33,189 nucleotides of DNA, taken from assembly GCA_030700125.1 (NCBI GenBank), contig JAUYKE010000014.1, positions 1 to 33,189 on the forward strand, in the 5' to 3' direction. Below are positions 22,924 to 32,046 of this stretch, piece by piece. Position 1 is the stretch's first letter. The number at the start of each line of letters is the position of its first letter. The position numbers and the translations under genes are program-made. This DNA comes from Candidatus Colwelliibacteriota bacterium. Lineage in GTDB: Bacteria; Patescibacteriota; Minisyncoccia; UBA6257; Colwellbacteraceae. The notes beneath the pieces were generated by a model. The model was not told the origin of the DNA. It worked only from the letters and a program-made list of their open reading frames with translations, and searched no databases.

Positions 22924-23775
22924 ATGAATGTTGCTCCAGACGGGGGAGCTTATTACTTAATTCTATTTATTCTTGGGACTCTAATTGGAAGCTATCTTAA
23001 TGTAGTTAGTCTTCGTTTCTCGCGGGAGGAGGGTTTTAGAGCCAGCCGCAAGGGGAGATCGCATTGCCCTCATTGCGATAAGACCCTTAAGTGGTACGAG
23101 CTTATCCCTCTTTTGAGTTTTTTAATTCAAAGGGGTAAGTGTCGTTCTTGCCCATGGCGGATTAGTTTGCAGTATCCGATAGTTGAGCTTCTCGCCGGGT
23201 TGAGCTTAGTGCTTACCCCTTGGCAGTTAGGATGGAGTCCCCTCACAATTCTCTGGATTTTAGCCTTTCTTCTTTTTATTCTTATTGCCGCTATCGATTT
23301 ACGTTTAGGTATTATTCCAGATAAACTCAACATTTTAGTGGCTGTCTTGGGCTTATTGGTAGCTCTTCTTGTTTACTTCGGCAGTGGCTTGGACACTTCA
23401 TTCTTAGGAAGCTATGCTCTACTTTTTCAATTAGGAGAAGGTAGTTTTTGGGTTCATCGACTGGCGGGGGCAATGTTCGGCCTCGTCTTTTTCGGGGGCA
23501 TTTATCTTTTTACTCGAGGTAAGGCAATGGGTTTAGGCGATGTTAAGCTCGCCGGAGCCATAGGGTTCCTCTTAGGTTGGCCTGATATAGCTTTGGCTCT
23601 GGTCTTGGCATTTTTCGTCGGTTCTATCTTTGCCATCCCTCTCCTTCTTATGAAGAGAAAGACGTTGAAGGATGCTCTGCCTTTTGGGCCATTTATAGTG
23701 GCAGGGGTGACATTAGTCTTCTTTTTCGGATACCATATTATTAATGGCTACTTTTACCTCTTCAACTTCTATTAA
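22924..23775 (+). CDS. pilD: Prepilin peptidase PilD
   Basis: PilD is the membrane aspartic protease that removes prepilin leaders and may methylate the new N-terminus. The 283-residue protein has the cytoplasmic domain with two Cys pairs (C-P-H-C and C-R-S-C, about 43-77), then six or so membrane helices. The catalytic Asp residues are in A-I-D-L-R-L-G-I-I-P-D and in G-L-G-D-V-K-L (the G-x-G-D motif). Length is normal. It starts directly after the prepilin stop and overlaps the next prepilin gene by 32 bp. Confidence 0.95.
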   Translation: MNVAPDGGAYYLILFILGTLIGSYLNVVSLRFSREEGFRASRKGRSHCPHCDKTLKWYELIPLLSFLIQRGKCRSCPWRISLQYPIVELLAGLSLVLTPWQLGWSPLTILWILAFLLFILIAAIDLRLGIIPDKLNILVAVLGLLVALLVYFGSGLDTSFLGSYALLFQLGEGSFWVHRLAGAMFGLVFFGGIYLFTRGKAMGLGDVKLAGAIGFLLGWPDIALALVLAFFVGSIFAIPLLLMKRKTLKDALPFGPFIVAGVTLVFFFGYHIINGYFYLFNFY

Positions 23776-24331
23776 GGGTGAGCATAGAGGGCGGAGGGGG
23801 TTTACCCTAATCGAGCTCGTAGTGGTAATGGCGATTACAGCGGTTTTGATTTCGATGGTTCTCGGTTATAGCAAGGAGAGCACTCGCCAGTTGGTTCTTA
23901 CAAGCACACAGGCTAAAATGCTAAGCTTAATCAACCGGGCAAAATTTTTGAGTATTGAAACTTTCTTTGGAGGGGAAAGAAGCGGTGATCAAAGGATCTG
24001 CTCCTACGGAGTAAGGGTTGATCGTTCGAATCAAGAGATCTTCATCTTTCAGGATCTTTCTTCTTCCGCCGAATGTCCCGGCAATAGCAATAATGTTTAT
24101 GATAAAGGCGAAGAGTTAAGCGGAGAACTTAACAGGGTTAACTTGAAAGATACTGTAATCACTTTTACCGAGAACACTACTTTAACGGAGGTGGTTTTTA
24201 TTCCCCCTGACCCCAAAACGAAGATTAATAATAGTGGTACGACAGAAGCCAGGGTCGAAGTTAAAATAAGAGAGGGCAAAGGCCAATTTACAATTACAGT
24301 TAATAATGCCGGACAAATTAGAACAGAGTAG
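23744..24331 (+). CDS. Minor prepilin (GspH/FimT-like)
   Basis: The 195-residue protein has a 19-residue basic leader, then G-F-T-L-I-E-L and a hydrophobic helix (about 20-40). The remaining 150 residues form a beta-rich domain with N-R-A-K-F-L-S-I-E and later V-F-I-P-P, as in the GspH/FimT minor pseudopilins that prime pilus assembly. It overlaps pilD (32 bp) and the next gene (26 bp), so translation is coupled. At the nucleotide level its G-F-T-L-I-E-L segment matches that of the prepilin at 24850 over 22 nt, including synonymous sites. Confidence 0.8.
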   Translation: MATFTSSTSIKGEHRGRRGFTLIELVVVMAITAVLISMVLGYSKESTRQLVLTSTQAKMLSLINRAKFLSIETFFGGERSGDQRICSYGVRVDRSNQEIFIFQDLSSSAECPGNSNNVYDKGEELSGELNRVNLKDTVITFTENTTLTEVVFIPPDPKTKINNSGTTEARVEVKIREGKGQFTITVNNAGQIRTE

Positions 24332-24860
24332 CCCAGTAAAATCGCTTCGCGATCACGGGATAAAGGGACAGACGCTGGTGGAGCTTATGATTGCGATGAG
24401 CGTGATGTCGATCGGGTTTTTGGCTGTTTTTGCCGTGCTATCACAAACTTTAGGGATGAATAAAATAACTGCTAATCAGTATACCGCTGCCTATCTGGCT
24501 GCCGAGGGAATCGAGATAGTGAAAAACATCTCTGACAGCAACGTGGTCAAAAAGGGGCCTTGGAATGATGGCTTACCGAATGGGAACTTCGGAGTTCAAT
24601 ATGACACCGGAACTTTGGGCGCAATGAATAAGGATTGGGCTAATCGAAAACTACCCTTAAACTTTAATCCTGATACCGGGATATATAGCTATGATGTGGG
24701 AACGCCGACGAATTTCGTTCGCACTATTACAATCGACAATATCACTCCCAATAGACCCAATGAAATCCGGGTAAACTCTGAAGTTAGATGGCGCGACAGG
24801 GGAGGAATAGAGTTAAATATAAACTTGGAAGACCACCTGTTTAATTGGCATGAACTTTAA
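24306..24860 (+). CDS. Minor prepilin (PilV-like)
   Basis: The 184-residue protein has a leader of about 21 residues, then G-Q-T-L-V-E-L-M with the cleavage site after Gly, and a hydrophobic helix, then A-A-Y-L-A-A-E-G-I-E-I-V-K-N, typical of PilV/GspI-type minor pilins. The leader is long and includes a hairpin-forming stretch ATCGC-TTC-GCGAT (24341-24353), which may be an inserted repeat. Gln replaces Phe at the +1 site. It overlaps the previous and following genes, so the set forms one translational unit. Confidence 0.8.
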   Translation: MPDKLEQSSPVKSLRDHGIKGQTLVELMIAMSVMSIGFLAVFAVLSQTLGMNKITANQYTAAYLAAEGIEIVKNISDSNVVKKGPWNDGLPNGNFGVQYDTGTLGAMNKDWANRKLPLNFNPDTGIYSYDVGTPTNFVRTITIDNITPNRPNEIRVNSEVRWRDRGGIELNINLEDHLFNWHEL

Positions 24861-25368
24861 TATGAATAAGGAAGGGGGGTTTACCCTAATCGAGCTTGTT
24901 GTTTCATTCACCATATTCATTTCCCTTATCTCTCTTACTACCCTTACTTTTGCCCAAACCTTACAAACCAGGCGGGTTATAAGCGACTTAAATGCTTCAA
25001 TGAATAGCATTGCTTTTGTGACCGAACAGATGGTGCGTGAGATAAGGACCGGGACTGACTTTAAGAATTTTGCCGGTGAGGAAACTATCCGATTCACTAA
25101 CGCTAATGACGAAAAAGTGAGCTATAAAAAAATTAATGGCGGAATCGGGCGGTGCGTTGGAGGAAGTTGCAATGTCGATTTGGTCTATAAGGCCTTAACT
25201 TCACCTGACGTTAAGATTGATAAGCTCAAATTTATTCTGAGGGGTACAGAGCGGGGTGATGGCTTTGCTCCTCGAATCACTATTATCACCGGTGTCGCTG
25301 GCCCAAAGGGAATCAATGTCCCCTTACAAACAACGATTAGCGCTAGAGTAATTGAAGAAGACAGCTAG
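24850..25368 (+). CDS. Minor prepilin (PilW/GspJ-like)
   Basis: The 172-residue protein has a short leader (M-N-F-N-M-N-K-E-G) and G-F-T-L-I-E-L, then a helix and a beta-rich domain. F-V-T-E-Q-M-V-R-E-I-R-T near residue 59 fits the GspJ/PilW group. Two Cys near residue 103 (C-V-G-G-S-C) could form a disulfide. It overlaps the previous gene by 11 bp; an alternative ATG at 24862 gives nearly the same leader. Together with the neighbouring minor prepilins it should form the assembly-initiating tip complex. Confidence 0.8.
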   Translation: MNFNMNKEGGFTLIELVVSFTIFISLISLTTLTFAQTLQTRRVISDLNASMNSIAFVTEQMVREIRTGTDFKNFAGEETIRFTNANDEKVSYKKINGGIGRCVGGSCNVDLVYKALTSPDVKIDKLKFILRGTERGDGFAPRITIITGVAGPKGINVPLQTTISARVIEEDS

Positions 25369-25390
25369 AATTAATTTTGAATTTTGAAAC

Positions 25391-25768
25391 ATGAAGAGAA
25401 ATAATAGCGAAAAAGGGCAGGCCCTTCGGCATAGCTCAGGGCAAGCGATGCTTCTTACGGTGATGCTTCTAACCGGTGTTATTTTAAGCACAACTTCTCT
25501 GGCGGCGCTTATTACTCTTTATCAAATGCGCCAGGCGACTGATGCGGCTTCTTCTAATCAAGCGATTTTTGCGGCTGATGCCGGCATAGAGTGCGCTCTC
25601 TATAAAAAATTTAAGGAGGAAAAAGGTAACAGGGAGCTTGAGGAAGAATGCAGTGAAATCAATTTCGGCAACAAAGCCGAAGTTAAAGTAGTGGCTGAAG
25701 GCGGTTCGATTAAATCGGTCGGTAAATCCAGAAGGTCTGCCCGGGCCTTTGAGGTAACTTTGAGGTAA
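25391..25768 (+). CDS. PilX-like minor pilus protein
   Basis: The 125-residue protein has a basic leader, one hydrophobic helix (about 20-42) and then F-A-A-D-A-G-I-E-C-A-L-Y, the hallmark of PilX-type proteins in CPR pilus loci. Residues 12-19 (L-R-H-S-S-G-Q-A) look inserted: they repeat the preceding G-Q-A, and GGGCA occurs at both ends of the extra 24 nt (25415 and 25439). Removing them gives the ordinary K-G-Q-A-M-L-L-T-V. It is the last pilus gene, 3 nt before ligA, and is related in layout to the protein at 340. Confidence 0.75.
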   Translation: MKRNNSEKGQALRHSSGQAMLLTVMLLTGVILSTTSLAALITLYQMRQATDAASSNQAIFAADAGIECALYKKFKEEKGNRELEEECSEINFGNKAEVKVVAEGGSIKSVGKSRRSARAFEVTLR

Positions 25769-25771
25769 TGA

Positions 25772-27829
<2,058 letters not shown>

Positions 27830-27835
27830 TTAATT

Positions 27836-27895
27836 TACGAAATACGAAAAGTGTACGAAAATTTCGTATATTACGTAAGTAATTCGTATTTCGTA
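27836..27895. repeat. TACGAAA hairpin repeat upstream of gatC
   Basis: TACGAAATACGAA (27836-27848) is perfectly inverted at 27883-27895. Inside it are a smaller TACGAAA/TTTCGTA hairpin (27854-27868) and TTACGTAA (27871-27878). It lies between ligA and gatC, where it may end ligA transcription. The right arm recurs, in opposite orientation, after ftsZ (8769-8800). Confidence 0.8.
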
Positions 27896-27900
27896 GCCAT

Positions 27901-28173
27901 ATGGATATTAAATATTTTGCTAAATTAGCTAGGATTAAACTGACTTCCGGGGAAGAAAAGAAATTCAGCAATGACCTAGGGGAAGTTCTGGGCCATTTTA
28001 AACAACTTCAAGAGATTGATACTAACGGTGTTCCACCAATGGCGGGGGGGACGGAATTGAGAAATGTTTTTCGGGAAGATGAACCGAGACAATCAAGATT
28101 AGAGCGCACTGGGATAGAGCAGTTCCCGGAGGCAGAAAGCGATTTCTTAAAAGTACCGAAGGTTTTTGAATAA
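27901..28173 (+). CDS. gatC: Amidotransferase subunit GatC
   Basis: GatC is the small subunit that stabilises the GatA-GatB complex, which converts Glu-tRNA-Gln and/or Asp-tRNA-Asn to the amidated forms. The 90-residue protein has F-A-K-L-A-R-I-K-L-T near the start and the C-terminal P-R-Q-S-R-L-E with later V-P-K-V-F-E, as is usual. ATG 27901 comes right after the TACGAAA hairpin and has no ribosome site. Its stop overlaps the gatA start by one base (TAATG). gatB is not in this window. Confidence 0.93.
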   Translation: MDIKYFAKLARIKLTSGEEKKFSNDLGEVLGHFKQLQEIDTNGVPPMAGGTELRNVFREDEPRQSRLERTGIEQFPEAESDFLKVPKVFE

Positions 28174-29603
28174 TGGACTTAACAAGCTCCACAATTAAAT
28201 CACTTCACCAGGGCTTAAAGGAAAAACAGTTTTCGGCTGCCGAAGTGACCGAAGCTTATTTAAAAGAGATTAAGAAGAGAGACAAAGATCTCGGAGCCTA
28301 TTTGGCTATTGATAGAGACGGAGCATTAAGTACTGCTCAAAGAGTAGACGAGATAATTGCTCGGGGAGGTCCAATCGGTCAACTGGCTGGGATCCCTCTG
28401 GCGATTAAAGACAATATTTTAATTGAAGGTCGGCCCGCTACGGCGGGGTCAAAAATCCTTAAAGATTACACCGCCGCTTATGATGCGACTGTTGTTGAGA
28501 AGCTAAAGCAAGAAAATGCTGTTCTTCTCGGTAAAACTAATCTAGATGAGTTTGCGATGGGGAGTTCGACGGAGAACTCGGGATATAAAATAACGAAGAA
28601 CCCTCACGATCTATCGAGAGTGCCCGGCGGTTCTTCTGGGGGATCGGCGGTGGCGGTAGCCGCTAATATGGCGGCCGGGGCTTTGGGATCGGATACCGGG
28701 GGATCAATTCGGCAGCCGGCTGGCTTTTGCGGCGTGGTTGGCCTAAAACCGACCTACGGGGCAGTTTCACGCTATGGATTGGTTGCTTTGGCCTCTTCAC
28801 TTGATCAAATTGGCCCCCTAACTAAAACAGTCGAGGACGCGGCGATTCTTTTTGGGGCGATTGCTGGCCACGACAAAAATGATTCAACCAGCGTTTTAGG
28901 GGCGAGCTATGAGGGATTATTTGAGCCCCGCTTAGAAGATTTGAGAAAACTAACTATTGGTATCCCCGAAGAATATTTTGTCGAGGGATTGGACAATGAA
29001 GTAGCCGAGAGCATTAATGAAGTACAAAAATCGCTGGAAGGCGCTGGGTTTAAATTTAAGAAAATTAGTTTACCTCATACTAAATATGCCTTGTCAGTTT
29101 ACTACATCATCCTGCCGGCTGAAGCGAGCACGAATTTGGCAAGGTATGATGGAATTCGTTATGGCACGAGGGGTGGGGCAAGTAATTTAATGAATCTATA
29201 TGAGGAAAATAGAGGTGAGGGTTTCGGGCCGGAAGTGAAGCGGCGCATTATTCTGGGGACATTCGTCTTGTCAGCCGGTTACTACGATGCTTATTATTCA
29301 AAAGCACAGAGAGTCCGGACTTTGGTAAAGCAAGATTTTGAGGAAGCATTTAAATCAGTGGATGTAATTCTCGCCCCTACTGCACCGACTCCGGCATTTA
29401 AGATAGGGGAGAAGACAACTAATCCGCTTGAGATGTATCTTTCCGATGCTCTCACCCTACCGGTCAACCTCGCCGGTCTTCCGGGGGTATCTGTTCCGGT
29501 AAAGGGGAGGGAGGATAAATTACCGATCGGCTTCCAGTTGATCGGAAAACCATTCTGCGAAGCCGATATTTTAGGGGTAGGGCGGGTTTACGAGGGGTTG
29601 TAG
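28173..29603 (+). CDS. gatA: Glutamyl/aspartyl-tRNA amidotransferase subunit GatA
   Basis: GatA hydrolyses glutamine to supply ammonia for tRNA-dependent amidation. The 476-residue protein has the amidase signature with catalytic Lys in A-I-K-D-N (K79), the cis-Ser in G-G-S-S-G-G-S (S154) and the nucleophile Ser in D-T-G-G-S-I-R (S178), the same spacing as in characterised GatA proteins. Length is normal. It is coupled to gatC. Its stop is 1 nt from the stop of the convergent protease gene, leaving no room for a terminator. Confidence 0.95.
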   Translation: MDLTSSTIKSLHQGLKEKQFSAAEVTEAYLKEIKKRDKDLGAYLAIDRDGALSTAQRVDEIIARGGPIGQLAGIPLAIKDNILIEGRPATAGSKILKDYTAAYDATVVEKLKQENAVLLGKTNLDEFAMGSSTENSGYKITKNPHDLSRVPGGSSGGSAVAVAANMAAGALGSDTGGSIRQPAGFCGVVGLKPTYGAVSRYGLVALASSLDQIGPLTKTVEDAAILFGAIAGHDKNDSTSVLGASYEGLFEPRLEDLRKLTIGIPEEYFVEGLDNEVAESINEVQKSLEGAGFKFKKISLPHTKYALSVYYIILPAEASTNLARYDGIRYGTRGGASNLMNLYEENRGEGFGPEVKRRIILGTFVLSAGYYDAYYSKAQRVRTLVKQDFEEAFKSVDVILAPTAPTPAFKIGEKTTNPLEMYLSDALTLPVNLAGLPGVSVPVKGREDKLPIGFQLIGKPFCEADILGVGRVYEGL

Positions 29604-29604
29604 A

Positions 29605-30294
29605 TTAGAAAGCTAAAAGGTTTTTAGCTAAATTAATTGGTTTTGCGCCCGCAATGTGCATTGGTTCTCGTATGTCGAGTTGTGGCTGAGTTTTTGATTG
29701 GGTTCTGAAAGCAATGGCCATGACTCCAATTACCTTATTTGTTTCAAGATCAATAAGGGGAGAGCCACTATTTCCTGGATTACTAATTGCGTCAAGAATA
29801 AACCAATTCCTCTTATGTTCAGGATCTACGCCATCCTTCTTTATATTACTGATGATTGTTTTATTAACGACGAGCGTTACGCCAAATCCATCATTAATAA
29901 GTTGAGCAGCGTATGGAAAGCCGATAAAGTAAGCTTCCTGTCCGACTTCTACCTTTTCCGAATCGCCGAGCTCCACTTTCTTTAAAAGAGAGTCTTGATA
30001 AGTTTCCAGCTGAAATACCACTAAATCATTCTGATCATTTTTATCCACCAAGCTTATGGGTATCCAGCGATAAGCTTCAAGACCATTTTCTTTTTGTTCA
30101 ACCATAACGAAAGCTTTCAGATTTCTCTTTTGATTTTCATCTAGCGGGTTATAAAGGTGGGCCGACGATAAGATTTTCCCGTCATTTGAAATGCAAAAAC
30201 CACTTCCCACGATAGTGATTTGCTGAGGGTTTGGGTTGAAGCCGATTGCAACAATAGAGCTTCGAATCTTTTTAATTTCTTCACTCAAGGCCAT
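29605..30294 (-). CDS. Trypsin-like serine protease without signal peptide
   Basis: The 229-residue protein has a complete chymotrypsin/HtrA-type triad: H46 in S-S-A-H, D90 in N-D-L-V-V and S176 in P-G-N-S-G-S-P. It lacks both a signal peptide or membrane anchor at the N-terminus and the PDZ domain of HtrA. So it appears to be a cytosolic, stand-alone protease domain of unknown target. Such short forms occur in stress- or defence-related settings, but nothing in the context proves that. Its start lies 10 nt from a degenerate tRNA-Asp fragment (30304-30323), so the gene may have arrived or been rearranged with the tRNA-linked element. Confidence 0.8.
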   Translation of the reverse strand: MALSEEIKKIRSSIVAIGFNPNPQQITIVGSGFCISNDGKILSSAHLYNPLDENQKRNLKAFVMVEQKENGLEAYRWIPISLVDKNDQNDLVVFQLETYQDSLLKKVELGDSEKVEVGQEAYFIGFPYAAQLINDGFGVTLVVNKTIISNIKKDGVDPEHKRNWFILDAISNPGNSGSPLIDLETNKVIGVMAIAFRTQSKTQPQLDIREPMHIAGAKPINLAKNLLAF

Positions 30295-30303
30295 AAACTT
30301 TTA

Positions 30304-30323
30304 ATTCAAATCGGCGATCCCCT
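30304..30323 (-). repeat. Degenerate tRNA-Asp fragment (variable loop/T-arm)
   Basis: These 20 nt match 30509-30528, the variable-loop and T-arm part of the tRNA-Asp gene, at 17 of 20 positions and in the same orientation. It stands beyond the second copy of the tRNA 3' end, so it is a second displaced piece of the same tRNA. Confidence 0.55.
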
Positions 30324-30326
30324 TAT

Positions 30327-30491
30327 TTTGCGGGCGCGACCGGAATCTCACGTCGCTCATCTCCATTCGCTCCCTAAAACCCCTCGGTTTTAGTATTTCC
30401 GCCAAGGGAAACTCCCGTTTCCCTGCCCCTTCCCGTTCGAATCCGGCCGGATATACAAATCAGATATACCATAAAGGTATCCTGATTTGTA
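30327..30491 (-). mobile_element. tRNA-3'-end-linked element, copy A (at tRNA-Asp)
   Basis: Reading on the minus strand from the tRNA-Asp 3' end: a long hairpin (30453-30492); an inverted copy of the tRNA T-arm (30435-30446 against 30505-30516, 12 bp exact); the 67-nt core (30374-30440); a variable stretch ending GTGAGATTC; then an 18-bp exact direct copy of the tRNA 3' end (30327-30344, original at 30492-30509). The unit is thus 165 bp. The core holds hairpins GGGAAAC/GTTTCCC and CTAAAACC/GGTTTTAG. It encodes no protein. The tRNA-matching ends suggest integration at, or templating from, the tRNA. Confidence 0.7.
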
Positions 30492-30492
30492 T
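30453..30492 (-). terminator. Long hairpin at the tRNA-Asp 3' end
   Basis: ATACAAATCAG (30453-30463) pairs with CTGATTTGTAT (30482-30492); inside, ATACC pairs with GGTAT around an ATAAA loop. It starts 3 nt after the mature tRNA end. It may end transcription or guide 3' processing. No T-run follows. Confidence 0.55.
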
Positions 30493-30495
30493 TTG

Positions 30496-30569
30496 CGGGC
30501 GCGACCGGATTCGAACCGGCGATCTCCTCCGTGACAGGGAGGCATGTTGGGCCACTACACCACGCGCCC
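30496..30569 (-). tRNA. tRNA-Asp (GTC)
   Basis: A 74-nt cloverleaf with acceptor GGGCGCG/CGCGCCC, D-arm GTGT/ACAT, anticodon stem CCTCC/GGAGG around CTGTCAC (anticodon GTC), T-arm GCCGG-TTCGAAT-CCGGT and discriminator G, as expected for Asp. CCA is not encoded. It has its own promoter overlapping the end of murD. Confidence 0.93.
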
Positions 30570-30583
30570 TAAATTACGTAAAG

Positions 30584-30612
30584 AGTATACTAGGCCCTTA
30601 TTTTTTTGACAA
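30584..30612 (-). promoter_or_regulatory. Promoter of tRNA-Asp
   Basis: On the minus strand TTGTCA (complement of 30607-30612), a 17-bp spacer and TATACT (complement of 30584-30589) make a near-consensus sigma-70-type promoter. The -10 ends 14 bp before the tRNA. The -35 and most of the spacer lie within the last codons of murD. Confidence 0.75.
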
Positions 30613-31801
30613 TTCTGGTGAATCCTTTGCCGCGATCTTTGTAGTTTTTGAACATATCAAAGCTGGCGGCGCCGGGAGAGAAGATAACGATATCTCCGGA
30701 TTTAGCTGCTTGGAAAGCGATTTTAATTGCTGATTTTAGATCTTTGGTGGGTTTGGTTTTGGCGACTTTATCTAATGCCAACTGAATCTTCTTCTTATTT
30801 TCTCCAAAGATAACCACTAATTTTATGTTTTCTGTATAGGCGGCTTCTGCAACTGGTTCATAGTCCAGATTTTTGTCCTTGCCGCCCATAATGATGATTT
30901 TTAGGTGATTTGGAAAAGACATAATGGCGGCTGCGGTTGTTTCCGGGTTGGTGGAGGCGGAGTCGTTGTAAAACTTTACACCTTTTACGGTCCTTACGAG
31001 TTTTAAGCGGTGGGGGAGTCCACCAAAGCTTTTAAGGGTCTTTAGGATGGTCTTTTGAGGAACCTTGGATTGTTTAGCCACAGCCATGACCATGGCGGCA
31101 TTTTTGCGATTATGCTCTCCGGGGATTTTGAGATCGGCAATATTTTTATCCGGAGCGACAGCTATTTTTTTACCATTGCTTTTTAAGGCGATGTTTCTTG
31201 ATTGTTTATTGCCGGAAAAATAAAAAACTAAGTCACCACTTTTCTGGTTTTTAATAATATTACTCTTTGCTGCCAGATATTCTTTTAAATCTTGATGCGC
31301 ATCCAGATGGTCCGGGAAAACGTCCAGGATAATAGCAATATGAGGGGAGTGTTTGAGATCTTGGAGTTGGAAACTTGAAAGCTCAAGCACCGTAATTGAA
31401 TTTTTCTTAAGTTTTGGTAGAAGCTCAATGGCCGGCTTGCCGATATTTCCGCCCAGATAAACATCACGACCGGCATTTTTTAAGACTTTATAAATTAGGG
31501 TGCTCACGGTGCTTTTTCCCTTGGTGCCGGTAACTCCAATAATAATTCCTTTAGCTTGCTTGAAAAATAAGTCAGTGGCGCTTGAAAATTTTACTCCTTT
31601 CTTAATGGCGGATTGAATTTGAGGGAGGTTATAGGGGATACCGGGGGAGCGGTAAACAATATCAAATTGCCCTAGATTTTTAAGGTAATTTGAGTCGCGC
31701 TTCTTATCTAAAATAACCGGCTTGATGCCAGGTTGAGTTTTCTTAAGAAACTTCAAAACCGCTTTTCCTTCCTGCCCAAATCCGAGAATTGCGATTTTCA
31801 T
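30590..31801 (-). CDS. murD: UDP-N-acetylmuramoylalanine--D-glutamate ligase
   Basis: MurD adds D-glutamate to the peptidoglycan precursor UDP-MurNAc-L-Ala in the cytosol. The 403-residue protein has an N-terminal Rossmann-like domain (L-G-F-G-Q-E-G-K-A), the ATP loop G-V-T-G-T-K-G-K-S-T (89-98), and the Mur signatures D-H-L-D-A-H and N-D-S-A-S-T-N-P-E-T. It is slightly shorter than most MurD. Its ATG comes only 2 nt after the encoded CCA of a tRNA on the same strand, leaving no room for a ribosome site. The 3' end carries the tRNA-Asp promoter. Other mur genes are not here. Confidence 0.95.
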   Translation of the reverse strand: MKIAILGFGQEGKAVLKFLKKTQPGIKPVILDKKRDSNYLKNLGQFDIVYRSPGIPYNLPQIQSAIKKGVKFSSATDLFFKQAKGIIIGVTGTKGKSTVSTLIYKVLKNAGRDVYLGGNIGKPAIELLPKLKKNSITVLELSSFQLQDLKHSPHIAIILDVFPDHLDAHQDLKEYLAAKSNIIKNQKSGDLVFYFSGNKQSRNIALKSNGKKIAVAPDKNIADLKIPGEHNRKNAAMVMAVAKQSKVPQKTILKTLKSFGGLPHRLKLVRTVKGVKFYNDSASTNPETTAAAIMSFPNHLKIIIMGGKDKNLDYEPVAEAAYTENIKLVVIFGENKKKIQLALDKVAKTKPTKDLKSAIKIAFQAAKSGDIVIFSPGAASFDMFKNYKDRGKGFTRIVKKIRA

Positions 31802-31803
31802 AG

Positions 31804-31878
31804 TGGTGCCGACGGAAGGAATCGAACCTTCGACCTAGGGTTTATGAGTCCCTCGCTCCACCACTGAGCTACGCCGGC
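31804..31878 (-). tRNA. tRNA with CAT anticodon (elongator Met or Ile2)
   Basis: A 75-nt gene including an encoded CCA. Acceptor GCCGGCG/CGTCGGC (one G-T), D-arm GCTC/GAGC, anticodon loop CTCATAA, T-arm GAAGG-TTCGATT-CCTTC and discriminator A. The first pair is G-C, so it is not an initiator. Whether C34 is plain (Met) or changed to lysidine (Ile) cannot be told here. The anticodon stem has an A-A mismatch next to the loop. A TAGAAT (complement of 31895-31900) 16 nt upstream is a likely -10. Confidence 0.88.
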
Positions 31879-31933
31879 AAGGTAAACAGTTGTTATTCTA
31901 TCAGGTTTTTCCATTAATTCCAGGCTCGCCTTT

Positions 31934-31961
31934 TTGACAATCGGCAGATTTTAATTAGAAT
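31934..31961 (+). promoter_or_regulatory. Promoter of the plus-strand tRNA
   Basis: TTGACA (31934-31939), a 16-bp spacer and TAGAAT (31956-31961) form a near-consensus promoter ending 5 bp before the tRNA. The reverse complement of the same -35 region reads TTGTCA, so it faces both divergent tRNA genes. Confidence 0.75.
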
Positions 31962-31966
31962 AAAGC

Positions 31967-32046
31967 CGCGGGAGAGTGAAACGGATAACTTAAATCACGC
32001 AAGGCTCATAACCTTGAAATAGTGGGTTCGACTCTCACACCCGCAA
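31967..32046 (+). tRNA. tRNA with CAT anticodon, probably initiator-like and atypical
   Basis: An 80-nt cloverleaf with anticodon stem CAAGG/CCTTG around CTCATAA, T-arm GTGGG-TTCGACT-CTCAC and 3' end CCCGCAACC. C1 faces A72, the mismatch typical of bacterial initiator tRNA-fMet. Several things are odd: an A7-A66 mismatch, G where T8 is expected, a 15-nt D-loop, and an anticodon stem with two rather than three G-C pairs next to the loop. It could be a diverged initiator or a decaying copy. The strong promoter upstream argues that it is expressed. Confidence 0.6.
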
